Source: Curvibacter soli (GTDB lineage: Bacteria; Pseudomonadota; Gammaproteobacteria; Burkholderiales; Burkholderiaceae_C). Taken from it: a stretch of DNA of 64,000 nt. The position numbers and the translations under genes were made by a program. Positions 28,707-37,973 of the stretch are shown here, piece by piece (within the stretch, counting starts at the first letter, position 1; each line of letters starts with the position of its first letter). The stretch lies in the NCBI RefSeq assembly GCF_029211125.1, contig NZ_JARGEN010000014.1, forward strand, positions 69,908-133,907, in the 5' to 3' direction. The notes below the pieces were generated by a model that saw only the letters and a program-made list of their open reading frames with translations, searched no databases and was not told the DNA's origin.

Positions 28707-28782
28707 TCGAGGGCCTCGTGGTCGCGTTTGCATGGGTCACCGCATGGCAAGTTGACGCGTGGTGCCAAAAGACAGGACATAG

Positions 28783-29799
28783 TCAATTTGCATGGGGCGT
28801 GCTCCTGTCGCTGGGCTGGATTTGCTGGCTCAGGGCCTTCAACTCGTCGCGGTCGATGGGAGGCTGGTTCATCCCGACGCCGGGCAACAGTGGCGTCGTG
28901 GTTTCGGGTGCGCCGAACATGTCGGCGATGGCCTTGGCCTGCGAAGGCGCCAGAATCAGCAGCTCAATGCGTCGGTTGGCCGCAGCGCGGCTGTTGGATG
29001 CGTCCAGCAGCGCGCGATCGGCCATTCCCACCACCTGCAGCACGCTGCGGGCGGACATGCCGCCCGCCATGAGTTCCGTGCGCGCGGCCATGGCGCGGTT
29101 CATCGACAGCGTCCAGTTGGAGAAGCCCGCCAGTTCGCCGCCCGCGTACTGCAGCGAATCAGTGTGGCCCACCACCAGCATCTGATTCTCGATCTGGGCG
29201 AACAAGGGGCCCATCTTGCGCAGCAGGTCGCGGAAAGCCGTGCTGGGCACGCTGCTGCCGAGCTGGAACATGCCCTGCTTTTCGGTGTCGTGCAGCATCA
29301 CGCGCAGGCCGTAGGGCGTGACCACGGTCTGCACATGGCCCGCCAGGCCCGCCCTGTCGCCCAGACGTTCCAGCACGTCGGCCAGTTCCTGCAGATCGGC
29401 ACGCGTTTCCAGGCGCGTCTTGCTCAGATGGATGCCCTGGTCGTCCTCTTCGATGATCTTGGCGCTGTTGGCACGCACACGCTGCTCGGCCTGGGTGTCG
29501 CCGTTGACCGGCAGCGGCAGGCGGTCGATCAGGCTGCCGCGCGGCCCACCCATGCTCTCAGCCATGTGACCGCTACCCTCGTCGATAAGACTGCCACCAT
29601 AGGAGCGCAGTACCTCCTGCAGGGACTCTGTCTGCCGCGCGGCCATGAGCCACAGCACGAGGAACAAGCACAGCAGGGCCAGGCAGAAGTCCGCGAACGC
29701 GACTTTCCACGCGCCGCCGTGCTCTTCCTCGTCGTGCCGCGCACCGGCGCGCTTGACGACGGTGGCGTCGTTCTGCTTGGCGTCAGGCTTGCTGGACAC
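28783..29799 (-). CDS. motB: Stator protein MotB (LafU)
   Basis: The 338-residue protein has one membrane helix in KVAFADFCLALLCLFLVLWLM with the essential proton-carrying Asp37. Its OmpA-like peptidoglycan-binding domain includes MLVVGHTDSLQY and NRAMAARTELMAGGM. It starts with GTG at 29799, preceded by CAGGAG at 7 bases, and overlaps motA by 17 bases. The AD motif and sequence type indicate a proton-driven stator. Position at the end of fliD-fliS-lafD-fliK-fliL-fliA-motA-motB equals lafU. Confidence 0.92.
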   Translation of the reverse strand: MSSKPDAKQNDATVVKRAGARHDEEEHGGAWKVAFADFCLALLCLFLVLWLMAARQTESLQEVLRSYGGSLIDEGSGHMAESMGGPRGSLIDRLPLPVNGDTQAEQRVRANSAKIIEEDDQGIHLSKTRLETRADLQELADVLERLGDRAGLAGHVQTVVTPYGLRVMLHDTEKQGMFQLGSSVPSTAFRDLLRKMGPLFAQIENQMLVVGHTDSLQYAGGELAGFSNWTLSMNRAMAARTELMAGGMSARSVLQVVGMADRALLDASNSRAAANRRIELLILAPSQAKAIADMFGAPETTTPLLPGVGMNQPPIDRDELKALSQQIQPSDRSTPHAN

Positions 29800-30712
29800 G
29801 TCTGTCTCCTGCTCGCTGCTGCGGCGTGGGCGTGGGCGTGGGCTCGCTCTCGCCCGCGCGCAGCTTGTCGATCCAGCCTTCAAGCTTGGCGAAGCTGGGC
29901 TTGATGTTGAGCTGGACCAGCCGGCGACCAGCGTCGATGGCCAACAGCGGTGGTTTGCCCGCGACATGGGTCACCAGCACGACCTTGACCGATTCGAGTG
30001 CGCTCATCTCTTCGGTCACGACCTGCTTCATCTTGCTGCTGAGCGGGTCGAGCAGGCCGTAGCAGAAAAACACGCCAAGAAAGGTACCCACCATGGCCGC
30101 CGCCACATGCTCGGCGATTTCGCCGGATGTGGCACCCTGAGCGACCGTATGCATGGCCATCACGATGCCAAGCACCGCGGCCATGATGCCGAAGCCCGGC
30201 ATGGCCTCCGCGATCCGGTGCAGCGACTTGGAGGGCTGGAGCATTTCATCGTGGATGGCACCCAGTTCCTGCTCAAGCACGCCTTCGAGTTCGTGGGCGC
30301 TGATCTTGCCCATGGCCATAAGGCGGAAGTTGTCCACGATGAAAGCCAGCAGCTTGGGCTCGCCCAGAATCAGCGGGTAGCGCTTGAACAACTCGCTTTC
30401 GTGGGGCGCCTCTACGTGCGCGTCTAGCGCCTTCAGGCCGCCGGATGCGGTCTGCAGCAATTCGTACATCAGCAGCAGCAACTGGCGCTGGAATTCGGAA
30501 TCGATCTTGCGCCCCGTGACTACCTTGCGCACCTGCAGCTTCATCTCGCTGAGCACGTGCTTCGGGTTGCCCACCACCAGCGCGCCGACGCCGGCACCGA
30601 TGATGATGACCAGTTCCACGGGCTGCCAGATGACAAGGAACGAACCGCCGCCGAACATGAAACCGCCGAAGACGCATGCCAGGACGATGAAGATGCCGAA
30701 GAGTGCTTGCAT
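29783..30712 (-). CDS. motA: Stator protein MotA (LafT)
   Basis: The 309-residue protein has four membrane helices. The conserved cytoplasmic loop includes YELLQTASGGLKALDAHVEAPHES, and the third helix region has AEAMPGFGIMAAVLGIVMAMH with the conserved proline. It pairs with MotB to convert proton flow into torque on FliG. The C-terminus EPTPTPTPQQ is encoded by a hexanucleotide repeat and lies next to the motB overlap. It follows fliA after 19 bases and corresponds to lafT by position. Confidence 0.93.
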   Translation of the reverse strand: MQALFGIFIVLACVFGGFMFGGGSFLVIWQPVELVIIIGAGVGALVVGNPKHVLSEMKLQVRKVVTGRKIDSEFQRQLLLLMYELLQTASGGLKALDAHVEAPHESELFKRYPLILGEPKLLAFIVDNFRLMAMGKISAHELEGVLEQELGAIHDEMLQPSKSLHRIAEAMPGFGIMAAVLGIVMAMHTVAQGATSGEIAEHVAAAMVGTFLGVFFCYGLLDPLSSKMKQVVTEEMSALESVKVVLVTHVAGKPPLLAIDAGRRLVQLNIKPSFAKLEGWIDKLRAGESEPTPTPTPQQRAGDRRVQQA

Positions 30713-30731
30713 GGCGTAGGTCCAGTAGATT

Positions 30732-31457
30732 TCAGTGGGCTTGCAGGAACTCGCGCATCTTGCGCAAGGCCCCTTTGTTGAGTTGACAGATGCGCGCCTC
30801 GGTCAGGTCTAGCACGGCGGCGATCTCCTTGAAGTTCAGGTCGAACTCGTAGTACAGCTGGATCACGCGCTGCTCGCGTACATCGAGCACGGAGAGCGCC
30901 TGCTCCAGGCTGCGCCGCGCGATCATCTGCGCCTCGGGCGACTGCATGTCCGAAGGCATGTTGCTGAGTTCGTAGACCAGTTCATCGAAGCTTGCGAGCT
31001 GTTCGGCGTTTTCCGCCAGCAGGTATTCCTGGTAGGCTGCGGAAGTCACGCCCAGGGCGCTCACGATCTCGGCCTCGGACGGTTCTCGCCCCAGCTTGCG
31101 CCGGAACTCGCGCACGGCGTCGCGCATCCTGTGGCTTTCCTGCCGCACGGCGCGCGGGCGCCAGTCCTGGCGGCGCAACTCGTCGAGGATGGCGCCGCGC
31201 ACGCGCATCGCGGCATAGGCGCCGAAGCGCTCGTCGGGCACGCCGTAGCGGCGCAGCGCCTCCAGCAGGCCAATGAGGCCTATCTGCTCCATGTCCTCGC
31301 GATCGACTGCTCCGCCCACCTGGGCATGGAGTTGCCGCACCACCCGCTTGACCAACGGTACGTAGGCCAGCAGATGGCGCTGCTCGTCGGCCATGTCATA
31401 GGCCACGGCGGCGACACTGCTGATCTCGGCATAAGCGGTGTGCATCGCGTTGCTCAT
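30732..31457 (-). CDS. fliA: Flagellar sigma-28 factor FliA (LafS)
   Basis: The 241-residue sigma factor has region 2 (LAYVPLVKRVVRQLHAQV...DREDMEQIGLIGLLEALRRY), region 3 and region 4 (LSVLDVREQRVIQLYYEFDLNFKEIAAVLDLTEARICQLNKGAL). It would transcribe late genes such as flagellin under FlgM control. Its start overlaps the fliL stop (ATGA). In lateral systems the gene is called lafS and lies exactly here, between lafF (fliL) and lafT (motA). A dedicated sigma-28 suggests independence from any polar flagellum. Confidence 0.94.
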   Translation of the reverse strand: MSNAMHTAYAEISSVAAVAYDMADEQRHLLAYVPLVKRVVRQLHAQVGGAVDREDMEQIGLIGLLEALRRYGVPDERFGAYAAMRVRGAILDELRRQDWRPRAVRQESHRMRDAVREFRRKLGREPSEAEIVSALGVTSAAYQEYLLAENAEQLASFDELVYELSNMPSDMQSPEAQMIARRSLEQALSVLDVREQRVIQLYYEFDLNFKEIAAVLDLTEARICQLNKGALRKMREFLQAH

Positions 31458-31954
31458 TCGATGACGAGCTTGCCGATCATCACGTCGCTGAACGGCATGG
31501 GTGCCTCGTCCTGCGCGTAGCTCTGGGCGTAGGCGCCATTGATGGCGGTGGTGAGGTCGTCCACCGAGATCATGCCGGCTTGCTCCATGGTGTAGGTGGA
31601 CAGGAAGCGCACCGCGATGCTGCGCAGCAGCGGCAATTGCTCGCGAACCGTTTTTTCCGATTTCACAGCGGTCCTGAACACCAGATCGATCGCCAGGTAG
31701 TGCGAAAGCGGCTCGCCCGGACGGCTGCGCAGCATGACGATGACTTTGTCTAGGCTCACGTATTTCGCATCGTGCAGCACCACCTTTTCAGGCTTTTCCT
31801 GCACAGCAACCGCTGCCGACTCCGCGCCGGGCTGCGCGCGCAGCAGCCACCACGCGCCGCCGGCACCCGCCGCCGCCAAGCACACGCCGCCGGCGACAAA
31901 TGCCAGGATGGGAAGGAAGCGTCTTTTTCTCATGATGGGGCTCCGGGCCGTCAT
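31454..31954 (-). CDS. fliL: Stator-associated protein FliL (LafF)
   Basis: The 166-residue protein has a short basic cytoplasmic start, one membrane helix (FLPILAFVAGGVCLAAAGAGGAWWLL) and a periplasmic stomatin-like domain, as in FliL. FliL surrounds stators and supports high torque. It overlaps fliK and fliA by ATGA junctions, so the three are translationally coupled. Position equals lafF. Confidence 0.87.
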   Translation of the reverse strand: MTARSPIMRKRRFLPILAFVAGGVCLAAAGAGGAWWLLRAQPGAESAAVAVQEKPEKVVLHDAKYVSLDKVIVMLRSRPGEPLSHYLAIDLVFRTAVKSEKTVREQLPLLRSIAVRFLSTYTMEQAGMISVDDLTTAINGAYAQSYAQDEAPMPFSDVMIGKLVIE

Positions 31955-33171
31955 GCGAGCGTGAAGAAGGATTTCGGCGCAGCGCCGTCCTCGGCCTCAG
32001 CGAGCGCCTTGCCGGGGGTCTCTTCGGAAGGGCGACCCGATTCGCCCTGGCGCTGACGCCCGCCAGGCTCGCGCTCGCCGCCATGGGCGACGACCACCGA
32101 CACATCGCCGAAATGGCGCTGAGTCAGATCCTGACGCATGGTGTCGCTGACCGCCTGGAGCTGGCGCGCAACATCGCCGTGCGAGGCCGTGAGCTGCACC
32201 TGCAGCGTGCCCCCCTCGTGCCGCACCATGATCTCCAGGCGTCCCATCATCGGCGGATCCAGGCGTATCACCGCCCGCTCGCTGCCTTGGTTTACTTGCA
32301 GCTTGATACGGTCGCCCAGCGCTTCGACGAGCGCAGTGGCATGCTGCTGCGCACCTGCCTGCGCCACCTTGCCTGAGGATGCCGCCGCTGCGTTGTCGGC
32401 GGGCGCCGCAGCCGGCGGCACCCCCATGGTGGAAGCGTCGGCAGAAGACGCGGCCACGAACTGCGCCGCAGGCATCGCATCGTTCTTCCCCTGGCCCTTG
32501 GCCCACTGGGAAACGGTTTCGCCCAGCGCAGCATCCATCTTCCGCATATGTCCGTCCGCATGCGGCAACGTGAGCTCCGGCTGCGCGGCCTCGGCAGCGG
32601 TGCGTAGCGGCGGCTCGGTACCCGCCGTGAACAATTGCGGCACCGCAGCAGCCATGCCCAACGCCACGCGGGGCGCCTGCGACGACACTGGTGCCTGCGC
32701 CCGTCCGGGAACGGCATCCTGCACGGCGGCAACGGCAGCCGCCTCGCCGCTGCCTTGTCCCGCCACAGGCAGCGATGCGCTTGACCGCTCGGCCTGCCAT
32801 GCAGCCAGCACGGCCGCCAACGGCGGCGACAGCGCGGAAAGAAGCTCGTTGCCCGCCAGCAGGCCGTCGGCATGGCTGTCGGGCGCCTTGTTTTCAGCAT
32901 CGACTGCGGCATCGGCATGCTCATCATCCGTTGACGGCACGTGGCCATCGGAGACCACGCCGGTGTCGATGCCGACGCTGGACAGCGGTGGCGCGGGAGC
33001 CTCGGCCAGGCCCATCGCGTACTGCAGGGCATCGACGAAAACCACCATGGCATCGCCTGACGCGCCAGGCATGCCGGGCGAGGGCTGGTCGGCCGAAGGC
33101 TGGTCGGGCGTTGCCGCCGCGCCTGCTACCGGCATGGCCGCAGCGGACGGCATGGCTGCTAGAGCGGCCAT
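31951..33171 (-). CDS. fliK: Hook-length control protein FliK (LafE)
   Basis: The 406-residue protein is Ala/Pro/Ser-rich for its first 270 residues, as expected for the secreted ruler part. The C-terminal Flg_hook domain reads IKLQVNQGSERAVIRLDPPMMGRLEIMVRHEGG and LTASHGDVARQLQAVSDTMRQDL, the canonical substrate-switch domain. It measures the hook and signals FlhB. The 84-base gap upstream to lafD has no clear promoter. A second, divergent FliK-like gene lies at 48431-49882. Confidence 0.88.
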   Translation of the reverse strand: MAALAAMPSAAAMPVAGAAATPDQPSADQPSPGMPGASGDAMVVFVDALQYAMGLAEAPAPPLSSVGIDTGVVSDGHVPSTDDEHADAAVDAENKAPDSHADGLLAGNELLSALSPPLAAVLAAWQAERSSASLPVAGQGSGEAAAVAAVQDAVPGRAQAPVSSQAPRVALGMAAAVPQLFTAGTEPPLRTAAEAAQPELTLPHADGHMRKMDAALGETVSQWAKGQGKNDAMPAAQFVAASSADASTMGVPPAAAPADNAAAASSGKVAQAGAQQHATALVEALGDRIKLQVNQGSERAVIRLDPPMMGRLEIMVRHEGGTLQVQLTASHGDVARQLQAVSDTMRQDLTQRHFGDVSVVVAHGGEREPGGRQRQGESGRPSEETPGKALAEAEDGAAPKSFFTLA

Positions 33172-33255
33172 GTCAGTACCCGCCCATCCGCCCGAAAGGC
33201 ACAGAACGACCCCTTGGAAAGTGGCGGTACGCGAAGCGATGAGCGCGGGGGTGTT

Positions 33256-33561
33256 TCATCCTAGGTCCTCTCTTCCGTCGTCGTGTTCCAGCGCATAGGC
33301 CATCCAGCCGTCCTTGTAGGTGGCCAGGTCTTGCAGCCGCGTGCCCAGCCGCGCAGCCTCATCGCGGCAGCGCTGCAGCGCATGGTCGTGCGCGCGCCAC
33401 GCTGCCAGCAACGCCGGCCGTTCGTGACGCTGCCACGCGCCGGCAGCGGACAGTTGCATGAGCTGCGCATCGGCTTCGCGCAGGTCGCTCCATGCGCCCG
33501 ACTCGGCACAGCGCGCAAGGTGCGCGGCGATAGCGAGCAGGCGGGGCGATCGGTCTTCCAT
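33256..33561 (-). CDS. LafD-position small protein, possible FliT-like chaperone
   Basis: The 101-residue helical protein lies 9 bases after fliS and before fliK. In lateral loci lafD occupies this slot; in polar systems the equivalent is fliT, the FliD chaperone. I see two to three amphipathic helices rich in Ala, Arg and Leu and no membrane segment. Sequence alone does not let me assign a function. Confidence 0.6.
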   Translation of the reverse strand: MEDRSPRLLAIAAHLARCAESGAWSDLREADAQLMQLSAAGAWQRHERPALLAAWRAHDHALQRCRDEAARLGTRLQDLATYKDGWMAYALEHDDGREDLG

Positions 33562-33570
33562 GCCATGACC

Positions 33571-33963
33571 TCAGCCCAGCCGCGCCTGCATGCCCTGCCA
33601 GCCCTGCCGCAAGGTGGCGATGAGACGGATGACCTCGTCCACCTTGCCCGCGTCGAGCGTGAGTCCGGCCTGGCACAAGCGGTCTGCGCAGTAGTCGTAT
33701 ATCTGGCCCAGGCTGTGCACCACGTCTTCCCCCGAATCCATGTCCAGCGCGCCGGCCAGGCCGTTGAGGATGTCGACACAGCGATCGAGGCTGCGGGCCT
33801 TCAACTCATAGCGGCGGGCCTCGATATGGGCCTTGGCGCGCACCAACTCTTCAAGCAAGCCGTCGGTCAGCAGCAGCACGAGTTGCACCGGCGAAGCCTG
33901 GGATGCCTGCGCGCTGAGGTTCACAGTGTGGTAGCTGTCGTAAGCGTCTTGGGAAGCGATCAT
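33571..33963 (-). CDS. fliS: Flagellin export chaperone FliS (LafC)
   Basis: The 130-residue protein carries the FliS signature: N-terminal YDSYHTVNLSAQASQASPVQLVLLLTDGLLEELVRAKAHIE and later LNGLAGALDMDSGEDVVHSLGQIYDYCADRL. It binds the flagellin C-terminus and prevents early polymerisation. It follows fliD after 37 bases and corresponds to lafC. Confidence 0.92.
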   Translation of the reverse strand: MIASQDAYDSYHTVNLSAQASQASPVQLVLLLTDGLLEELVRAKAHIEARRYELKARSLDRCVDILNGLAGALDMDSGEDVVHSLGQIYDYCADRLCQAGLTLDAGKVDEVIRLIATLRQGWQGMQARLG

Positions 33964-34000
33964 GGTGGTGGCCGGCGAGCCGAATGGGTGGATGTGGTGC

Positions 34001-35380
34001 CTAGTTGCCGACGAGGGATGCGGACAGGCTCGACGAAGTCTGTTCCATCTGTGCCGTCAAGGTCTGCAACTGGCTGAACTGCTTGAGGTAGCGCTGGTAC
34101 ATGAGGTCGTACTGGTCGCTCAAGCGCGTTTGCCGTGCAGTGAGCGACCTCTGCTGCGTCTGCACCGTCTGCTGGCGGCGCGCGATCTGTCCATTGGTGG
34201 TGTCGAGCCAGTTGTTCATGTAGGTGTCCATGGCGCCCAGCAAGCCGCTGCTGGCCGTCAGGCTGGCGCTGCCGAATACCTTGTCCAGCAATTCCGGGTC
34301 GGCATCGAGCTTGCTTTGCAACTTGGTCTTGTCGAGCAACAGGTTGCCGTTGCGGTCGGCGCTGACGCCCAGGCCAATGAGGCTGGTGCCGCCGAAATCC
34401 TGCCGCACGATCTGGTTCAGGCGGCTGCGCAGCGCACGTACGCTGGCATCCGACGCGAAGACCGCCGACTGCGTGCCGCTGCTGGCGTCGCCGACCTTGG
34501 TCAGGTCGTCGAGCACTTTCTTGAGCGTGTTGTAGGCATCGACGAAGCCCTGCACGTTGGCAGCCGTGGCATCCTTGTCCGCCGCTACATTGAGGGTGAC
34601 CGGCGCATCTCCCGCGGCCTGCGCCTGCGTGAACGTCATGGCCACGCCGGGCACGGACGTGAACGTGTTGGACGCCTGCTCCATGAGTGTCCCGGTTCCC
34701 TGGGCCCCGAACCACACCTTGGCGTTGCGGGCCGCAACCAGCGTGACGGGCATGGCGCTCAGGGCATCCTTCAGCGCGCCGTCGGCCAGGCCGCTCGCAT
34801 CGATGGTGATCTGGCTGTCCACACCGGTGCTGCCGGCGGTGAGCACGAGCTTAGTCTGGCTACCGGTGTTGACCACGGTGGCCGACACCTTGCCCTGGTT
34901 GCCGTTGGCCTGGTTGATGGCGCGCGCGATCTCGGCCTGGGAGATGGAACCATCGTTGTTGCCATCGGCAACGTTCAGGTCCACCACGAAGCTGCTGCCG
35001 TCGGCCAGTTGCACGACCAGCGGACCGCCCAATGCGACGGGCACGGCGGGCAGGTCGTCGAACGATATCTGGTGCGCAGCGGCAGTCTGCTCCACGAAGA
35101 ACTCATAGCTGCCCGGCTGCGCGCTGGGCGTGGCGGTGGCCGTGCCCACGTTCGCGCCGGAAAAGCTGGCGGTGTTCTGCGTCAGCCCCTTCTTGCCCGA
35201 CAGCGTGGCCACTGCGGCGTCGAAGGCGCTGAGAGCGGAGCCCAGCTTGCTCAGCGCGCTCGATTCCGCCTGCGCGGACTTTGTCTGCGAATCCAGCAGC
35301 GCCTGCGCAGGATGGGCATAGGCCGTTGCCAGGGCCGTTGCCTGGGCTCCGGGATCGATACTGCTAGTGGTAGTAACCAT
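34001..35380 (-). CDS. fliD: Filament cap protein FliD (LafB)
   Basis: The 459-residue protein would cap the filament. Its N-terminus (GAQATALATAYAHPAQALLDSQ) and C-terminus (RRQQTVQTQQRSLTARQTRLSDQYDLMYQRYLKQFSQLQTLTAQM) are coiled-coil, and the middle contains FliD_C features such as DGALKDALSAMPVTLVAA and VDAYNTLKKVLDDLTKVG. It starts the lafBCDEFSTU-type run, 75 bases downstream of fliJ. I could not recognise a convincing sigma-28 promoter in that gap. Confidence 0.9.
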   Translation of the reverse strand: MVTTTSSIDPGAQATALATAYAHPAQALLDSQTKSAQAESSALSKLGSALSAFDAAVATLSGKKGLTQNTASFSGANVGTATATPSAQPGSYEFFVEQTAAAHQISFDDLPAVPVALGGPLVVQLADGSSFVVDLNVADGNNDGSISQAEIARAINQANGNQGKVSATVVNTGSQTKLVLTAGSTGVDSQITIDASGLADGALKDALSAMPVTLVAARNAKVWFGAQGTGTLMEQASNTFTSVPGVAMTFTQAQAAGDAPVTLNVAADKDATAANVQGFVDAYNTLKKVLDDLTKVGDASSGTQSAVFASDASVRALRSRLNQIVRQDFGGTSLIGLGVSADRNGNLLLDKTKLQSKLDADPELLDKVFGSASLTASSGLLGAMDTYMNNWLDTTNGQIARRQQTVQTQQRSLTARQTRLSDQYDLMYQRYLKQFSQLQTLTAQMEQTSSSLSASLVGN

Positions 35381-35455
35381 GGTGGACTCCTTGATGACGC
35401 AAGATGAAATGGACTTTCATCAAAGCGACCAAAATGGCACCGGGCTGAAATTTCG

Positions 35456-35890
35456 TCATTTCCGCCCCCTCCACCACACCTGGGAGGCCAGATCGTCGTC
35501 CTGCTTGCGCTGCCGGACGGCGCTGGCCTGCTGCGCATCCTTCTGCCGCTGGGCCAGCACCAGGCCGAGCACTTCCTTGCGCCGGGCCGCAGCGGCCAGC
35601 GCATGCTGCGCGGTCGCCGTTTCGGCCTCGTGCGCCCCGAGATCCTGGCGATGGCTGTCCGCCATGTCGAGCATCGCCTGCTTGTAGTCGCCGCAGTTGG
35701 CAGACAGGGCCAGCGGCAGGCTACCGCTGGCACCGCTTTCGTGCGCCATCTGCTCGATGCGCTCTATGTTGGTGCGGTAGCGGTCGCGCATGGCCCGCTT
35801 GCCTGCCAAGTCGGCCTGCAGCCGATCGACTTCGCGCTCGCGCAAGTCCACCAAGCGGCTCAGGCCGAAAAACCGGTTCTGGTCGTTCAT
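35456..35890 (-). CDS. fliJ: Flagellar export protein FliJ
   Basis: The 144-residue protein is a long, charge-rich coiled coil (RLVDLREREVDRLQADLAGKRAMRDRYRTNIERIEQM...), as expected for the FliJ stalk that connects the FliI ATPase to the FlhA gate. The start at 35890 overlaps the fliI stop (ATGA). Earlier in-frame starts would lie inside fliI. It closes the fliEFGHIJ unit. Confidence 0.84.
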   Translation of the reverse strand: MNDQNRFFGLSRLVDLREREVDRLQADLAGKRAMRDRYRTNIERIEQMAHESGASGSLPLALSANCGDYKQAMLDMADSHRQDLGAHEAETATAQHALAAAARRKEVLGLVLAQRQKDAQQASAVRQRKQDDDLASQVWWRGRK

Positions 35891-37215
35891 GCGGTGGCTC
35901 CTTCGGAGGCCAACAGCTCCTGGAGCTGGGCCACGGTGCGATCCAGGGGAGCCGCTTCGCGCACGCCCTGGCACAGGAACGCCTCGATGCGGGGATAGAG
36001 CCGCACGGCCCTGTCCGTGGCCGGGTCGGTGCCGGGCACGTAAGCGCCCAGCGGCAGCAGGTCGCGCACCTGGGCATAGCGGGAGGAAAGCTCGCGCAAT
36101 TCACGCGCGGCGCGCTGGTGCGCCGGGTCGGCCACCTGCGCCATGCACCGGCTGACCGACGCTGCCACGTCGATGGCGGGGTAGTGCCCGCGCTCGGCCA
36201 GGGCGCGCGACATGACGATGTGGCCGTCCAGGATGGCCCGGGCCGTATCGACCACCGGGTCCTGCTGGTCGTCGCCCTCGGCCAGCACGGTGTAGATGGC
36301 GCTCATGCTGCCCTGCGGGTTCTCGCCATTGCCGGCGCTTTCCACGAGTTGCGGCAGGATGCTGAAGACCGACGGCGGATAGCCGCGCGTGGCCGGCGGC
36401 TCGCCCAGCGCCAGAGCGACCTCGCGGCGGGCCATGGCATAGCGCGTGAGCGAATCCACCAGCAGCAGCACATGCCGGCTCTGGTCGCGGTAGTAGGCGG
36501 CAATCGCATGGCACAGCTCGGTGGCGCGCAGGCGCATGAGGGGTGATTCATCCGCCGGTGCGATCACGACGACGGCGCGGCGCAAGCCTTCGGGTCCCAG
36601 CGACATGTCGATGAATTCGCGCACCTCGCGGCTGCGCTCGCCGATCAGTCCTACCACCACCACGTCCGCGACCGTCTGGCGGGTGATCAGACCCAGCAGC
36701 ACGCTCTTGCCCACGCCGCTGCCGGCCATCAGACCCACGCGCTGCCCACGGCCCAGCGTCAGCAGGCTGTTGATGGCGCGCACGCCCACGTCCAGCGTGT
36801 CGCGCACAGGTGCCTTGCGCAAAGGGTCCACGCGGCGCGGCTGGATGTCCAGGGCATGGTCGCCGCCCAGGCGACCCAACCCGTCCACGGGCTCGCCCAG
36901 TCCATTGACCACGCGCCCCAGCCATTGCGGGCCGATGCGCAAGTCGCCGCGCGCCTGCTGCGGCAGCACGCGGGCGCCGGTGGACAGGCCATCGGCCTTC
37001 TTCAGCGGCATGAGGAAGGACACCTCCTCGCGAAAGCCCACCACCTGCGCGTCGATCCATTCGCCGGACGCGGTTTCGATGCTGCAGCGCTGTCCCGTGT
37101 ATAGCGGACAGCCCACGCTTTCGAGCAGCAGCCCCGACGCACCCACGAGGCGCCCAGTGGGCGTGGCCACGGGCACCGCAGCCAGGTCGAGCCGGCGAAT
37201 GACGGCACCGATCAT
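35887..37215 (-). CDS. fliI: Flagellum-specific ATPase FliI
   Basis: The 442-residue ATPase energises export. The Walker A motif AGSGVGKS is at residues 164-171, with the Walker B region HVLLLVDSLTRYAMARREVALALGEPP and the family motif GYPPSVFSILPQLVESAG. The start at 37215 has GAGGAGG 7 bases upstream and overlaps the fliH stop. Length fits the FliI/YscN family. Confidence 0.96.
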   Translation of the reverse strand: MIGAVIRRLDLAAVPVATPTGRLVGASGLLLESVGCPLYTGQRCSIETASGEWIDAQVVGFREEVSFLMPLKKADGLSTGARVLPQQARGDLRIGPQWLGRVVNGLGEPVDGLGRLGGDHALDIQPRRVDPLRKAPVRDTLDVGVRAINSLLTLGRGQRVGLMAGSGVGKSVLLGLITRQTVADVVVVGLIGERSREVREFIDMSLGPEGLRRAVVVIAPADESPLMRLRATELCHAIAAYYRDQSRHVLLLVDSLTRYAMARREVALALGEPPATRGYPPSVFSILPQLVESAGNGENPQGSMSAIYTVLAEGDDQQDPVVDTARAILDGHIVMSRALAERGHYPAIDVAASVSRCMAQVADPAHQRAARELRELSSRYAQVRDLLPLGAYVPGTDPATDRAVRLYPRIEAFLCQGVREAAPLDRTVAQLQELLASEGATA

Positions 37216-37973
37216 TGCGCCACCTCCTCGTGCACGGCGGGCTGGCGGGCCGAATCGGCCGCGGTATGCATGGGCGGCGCGGCTTCCGGCTTGGTATCCG
37301 GCGTGGGTTCGCCGGATGTCGCGGGGGATTCCTGCAACTGGTTGTTGATTTGCTCCATGCAGGCCACCAAGCGCTGGCTGCAGCCTGCATCGGCCTCGCG
37401 ATGCCCGGCCTTCACCCGGCATTCGCCCGATTCGAGACGCGCATCGGGTACCAACTCCCAATTGCACACGCGCTCCGGCGCGATGTCCTTGATGCGCTGC
37501 AGATCGCCCGGGTTCATGAACACCTCGATGCGCTGCGACGTGGGCGGCATGGTCGCCAGCGTCTCGTCCACCAGAGCCAGTATCTGCACCGGCTGCAAAG
37601 CCAGCTCGCAACGGATGACCTGGCGCGCGACCTTGGCCACCAGATCGACCACCTCCTTGCGCAAGGCTGCCTCGAAATCCTGCTGCTGCGCCGCCAGGCT
37701 CGTACGCATGGCATCGATGGGCGCGGCCAGTTCCTCAAACGCGGCCTGCGCCTCGGCACGACCTTCCCGCAAGCCCTGCGCCCTGCCGTCATGGAGCCCC
37801 TGCGCATGGCCTTGCGCGCGCGCAGCATCCACGCCGCTGGCATAGCCGTCATGGTAGCCGCGCTCCATGCCGCGCTGGAAGCCGTCGGCATGGGATGACC
37901 CCGCGATGCCGTCCGCACCGGACGCCAGGCGCTCCAGGGGCGGAAAACGGTGCGGACGCAGCGGCTGCTTCAT
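37212..37973 (-). CDS. fliH: Flagellar assembly protein FliH
   Basis: The 253-residue protein has the FliH-type glycine-repeat helix in the first half (FQRGMERGYHDGYASGVDAARAQGHAQGLHDGRAQGLREG) and the C-terminal domain (VAKVARQVIRCELALQPVQILALVDETLATMP...RIEVFMNPGDLQRI). It docks FliI to the C-ring. A Pro/Ala-rich tail follows residue 215. It overlaps both fliG and fliI by ATGA junctions. Confidence 0.9.
   Translation of the reverse strand: MKQPLRPHRFPPLERLASGADGIAGSSHADGFQRGMERGYHDGYASGVDAARAQGHAQGLHDGRAQGLREGRAEAQAAFEELAAPIDAMRTSLAAQQQDFEAALRKEVVDLVAKVARQVIRCELALQPVQILALVDETLATMPPTSQRIEVFMNPGDLQRIKDIAPERVCNWELVPDARLESGECRVKAGHREADAGCSQRLVACMEQINNQLQESPATSGEPTPDTKPEAAPPMHTAADSARQPAVHEEVAQ

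Noticed and set aside
35381-35455. A sigma-28 or sigma-54 promoter before fliD
   Set aside because: The 75-base gap has TGGCAC on the plus strand without a matching TTGC, and no sigma-28 pair on the minus strand. fliD may be read through from fliJ.
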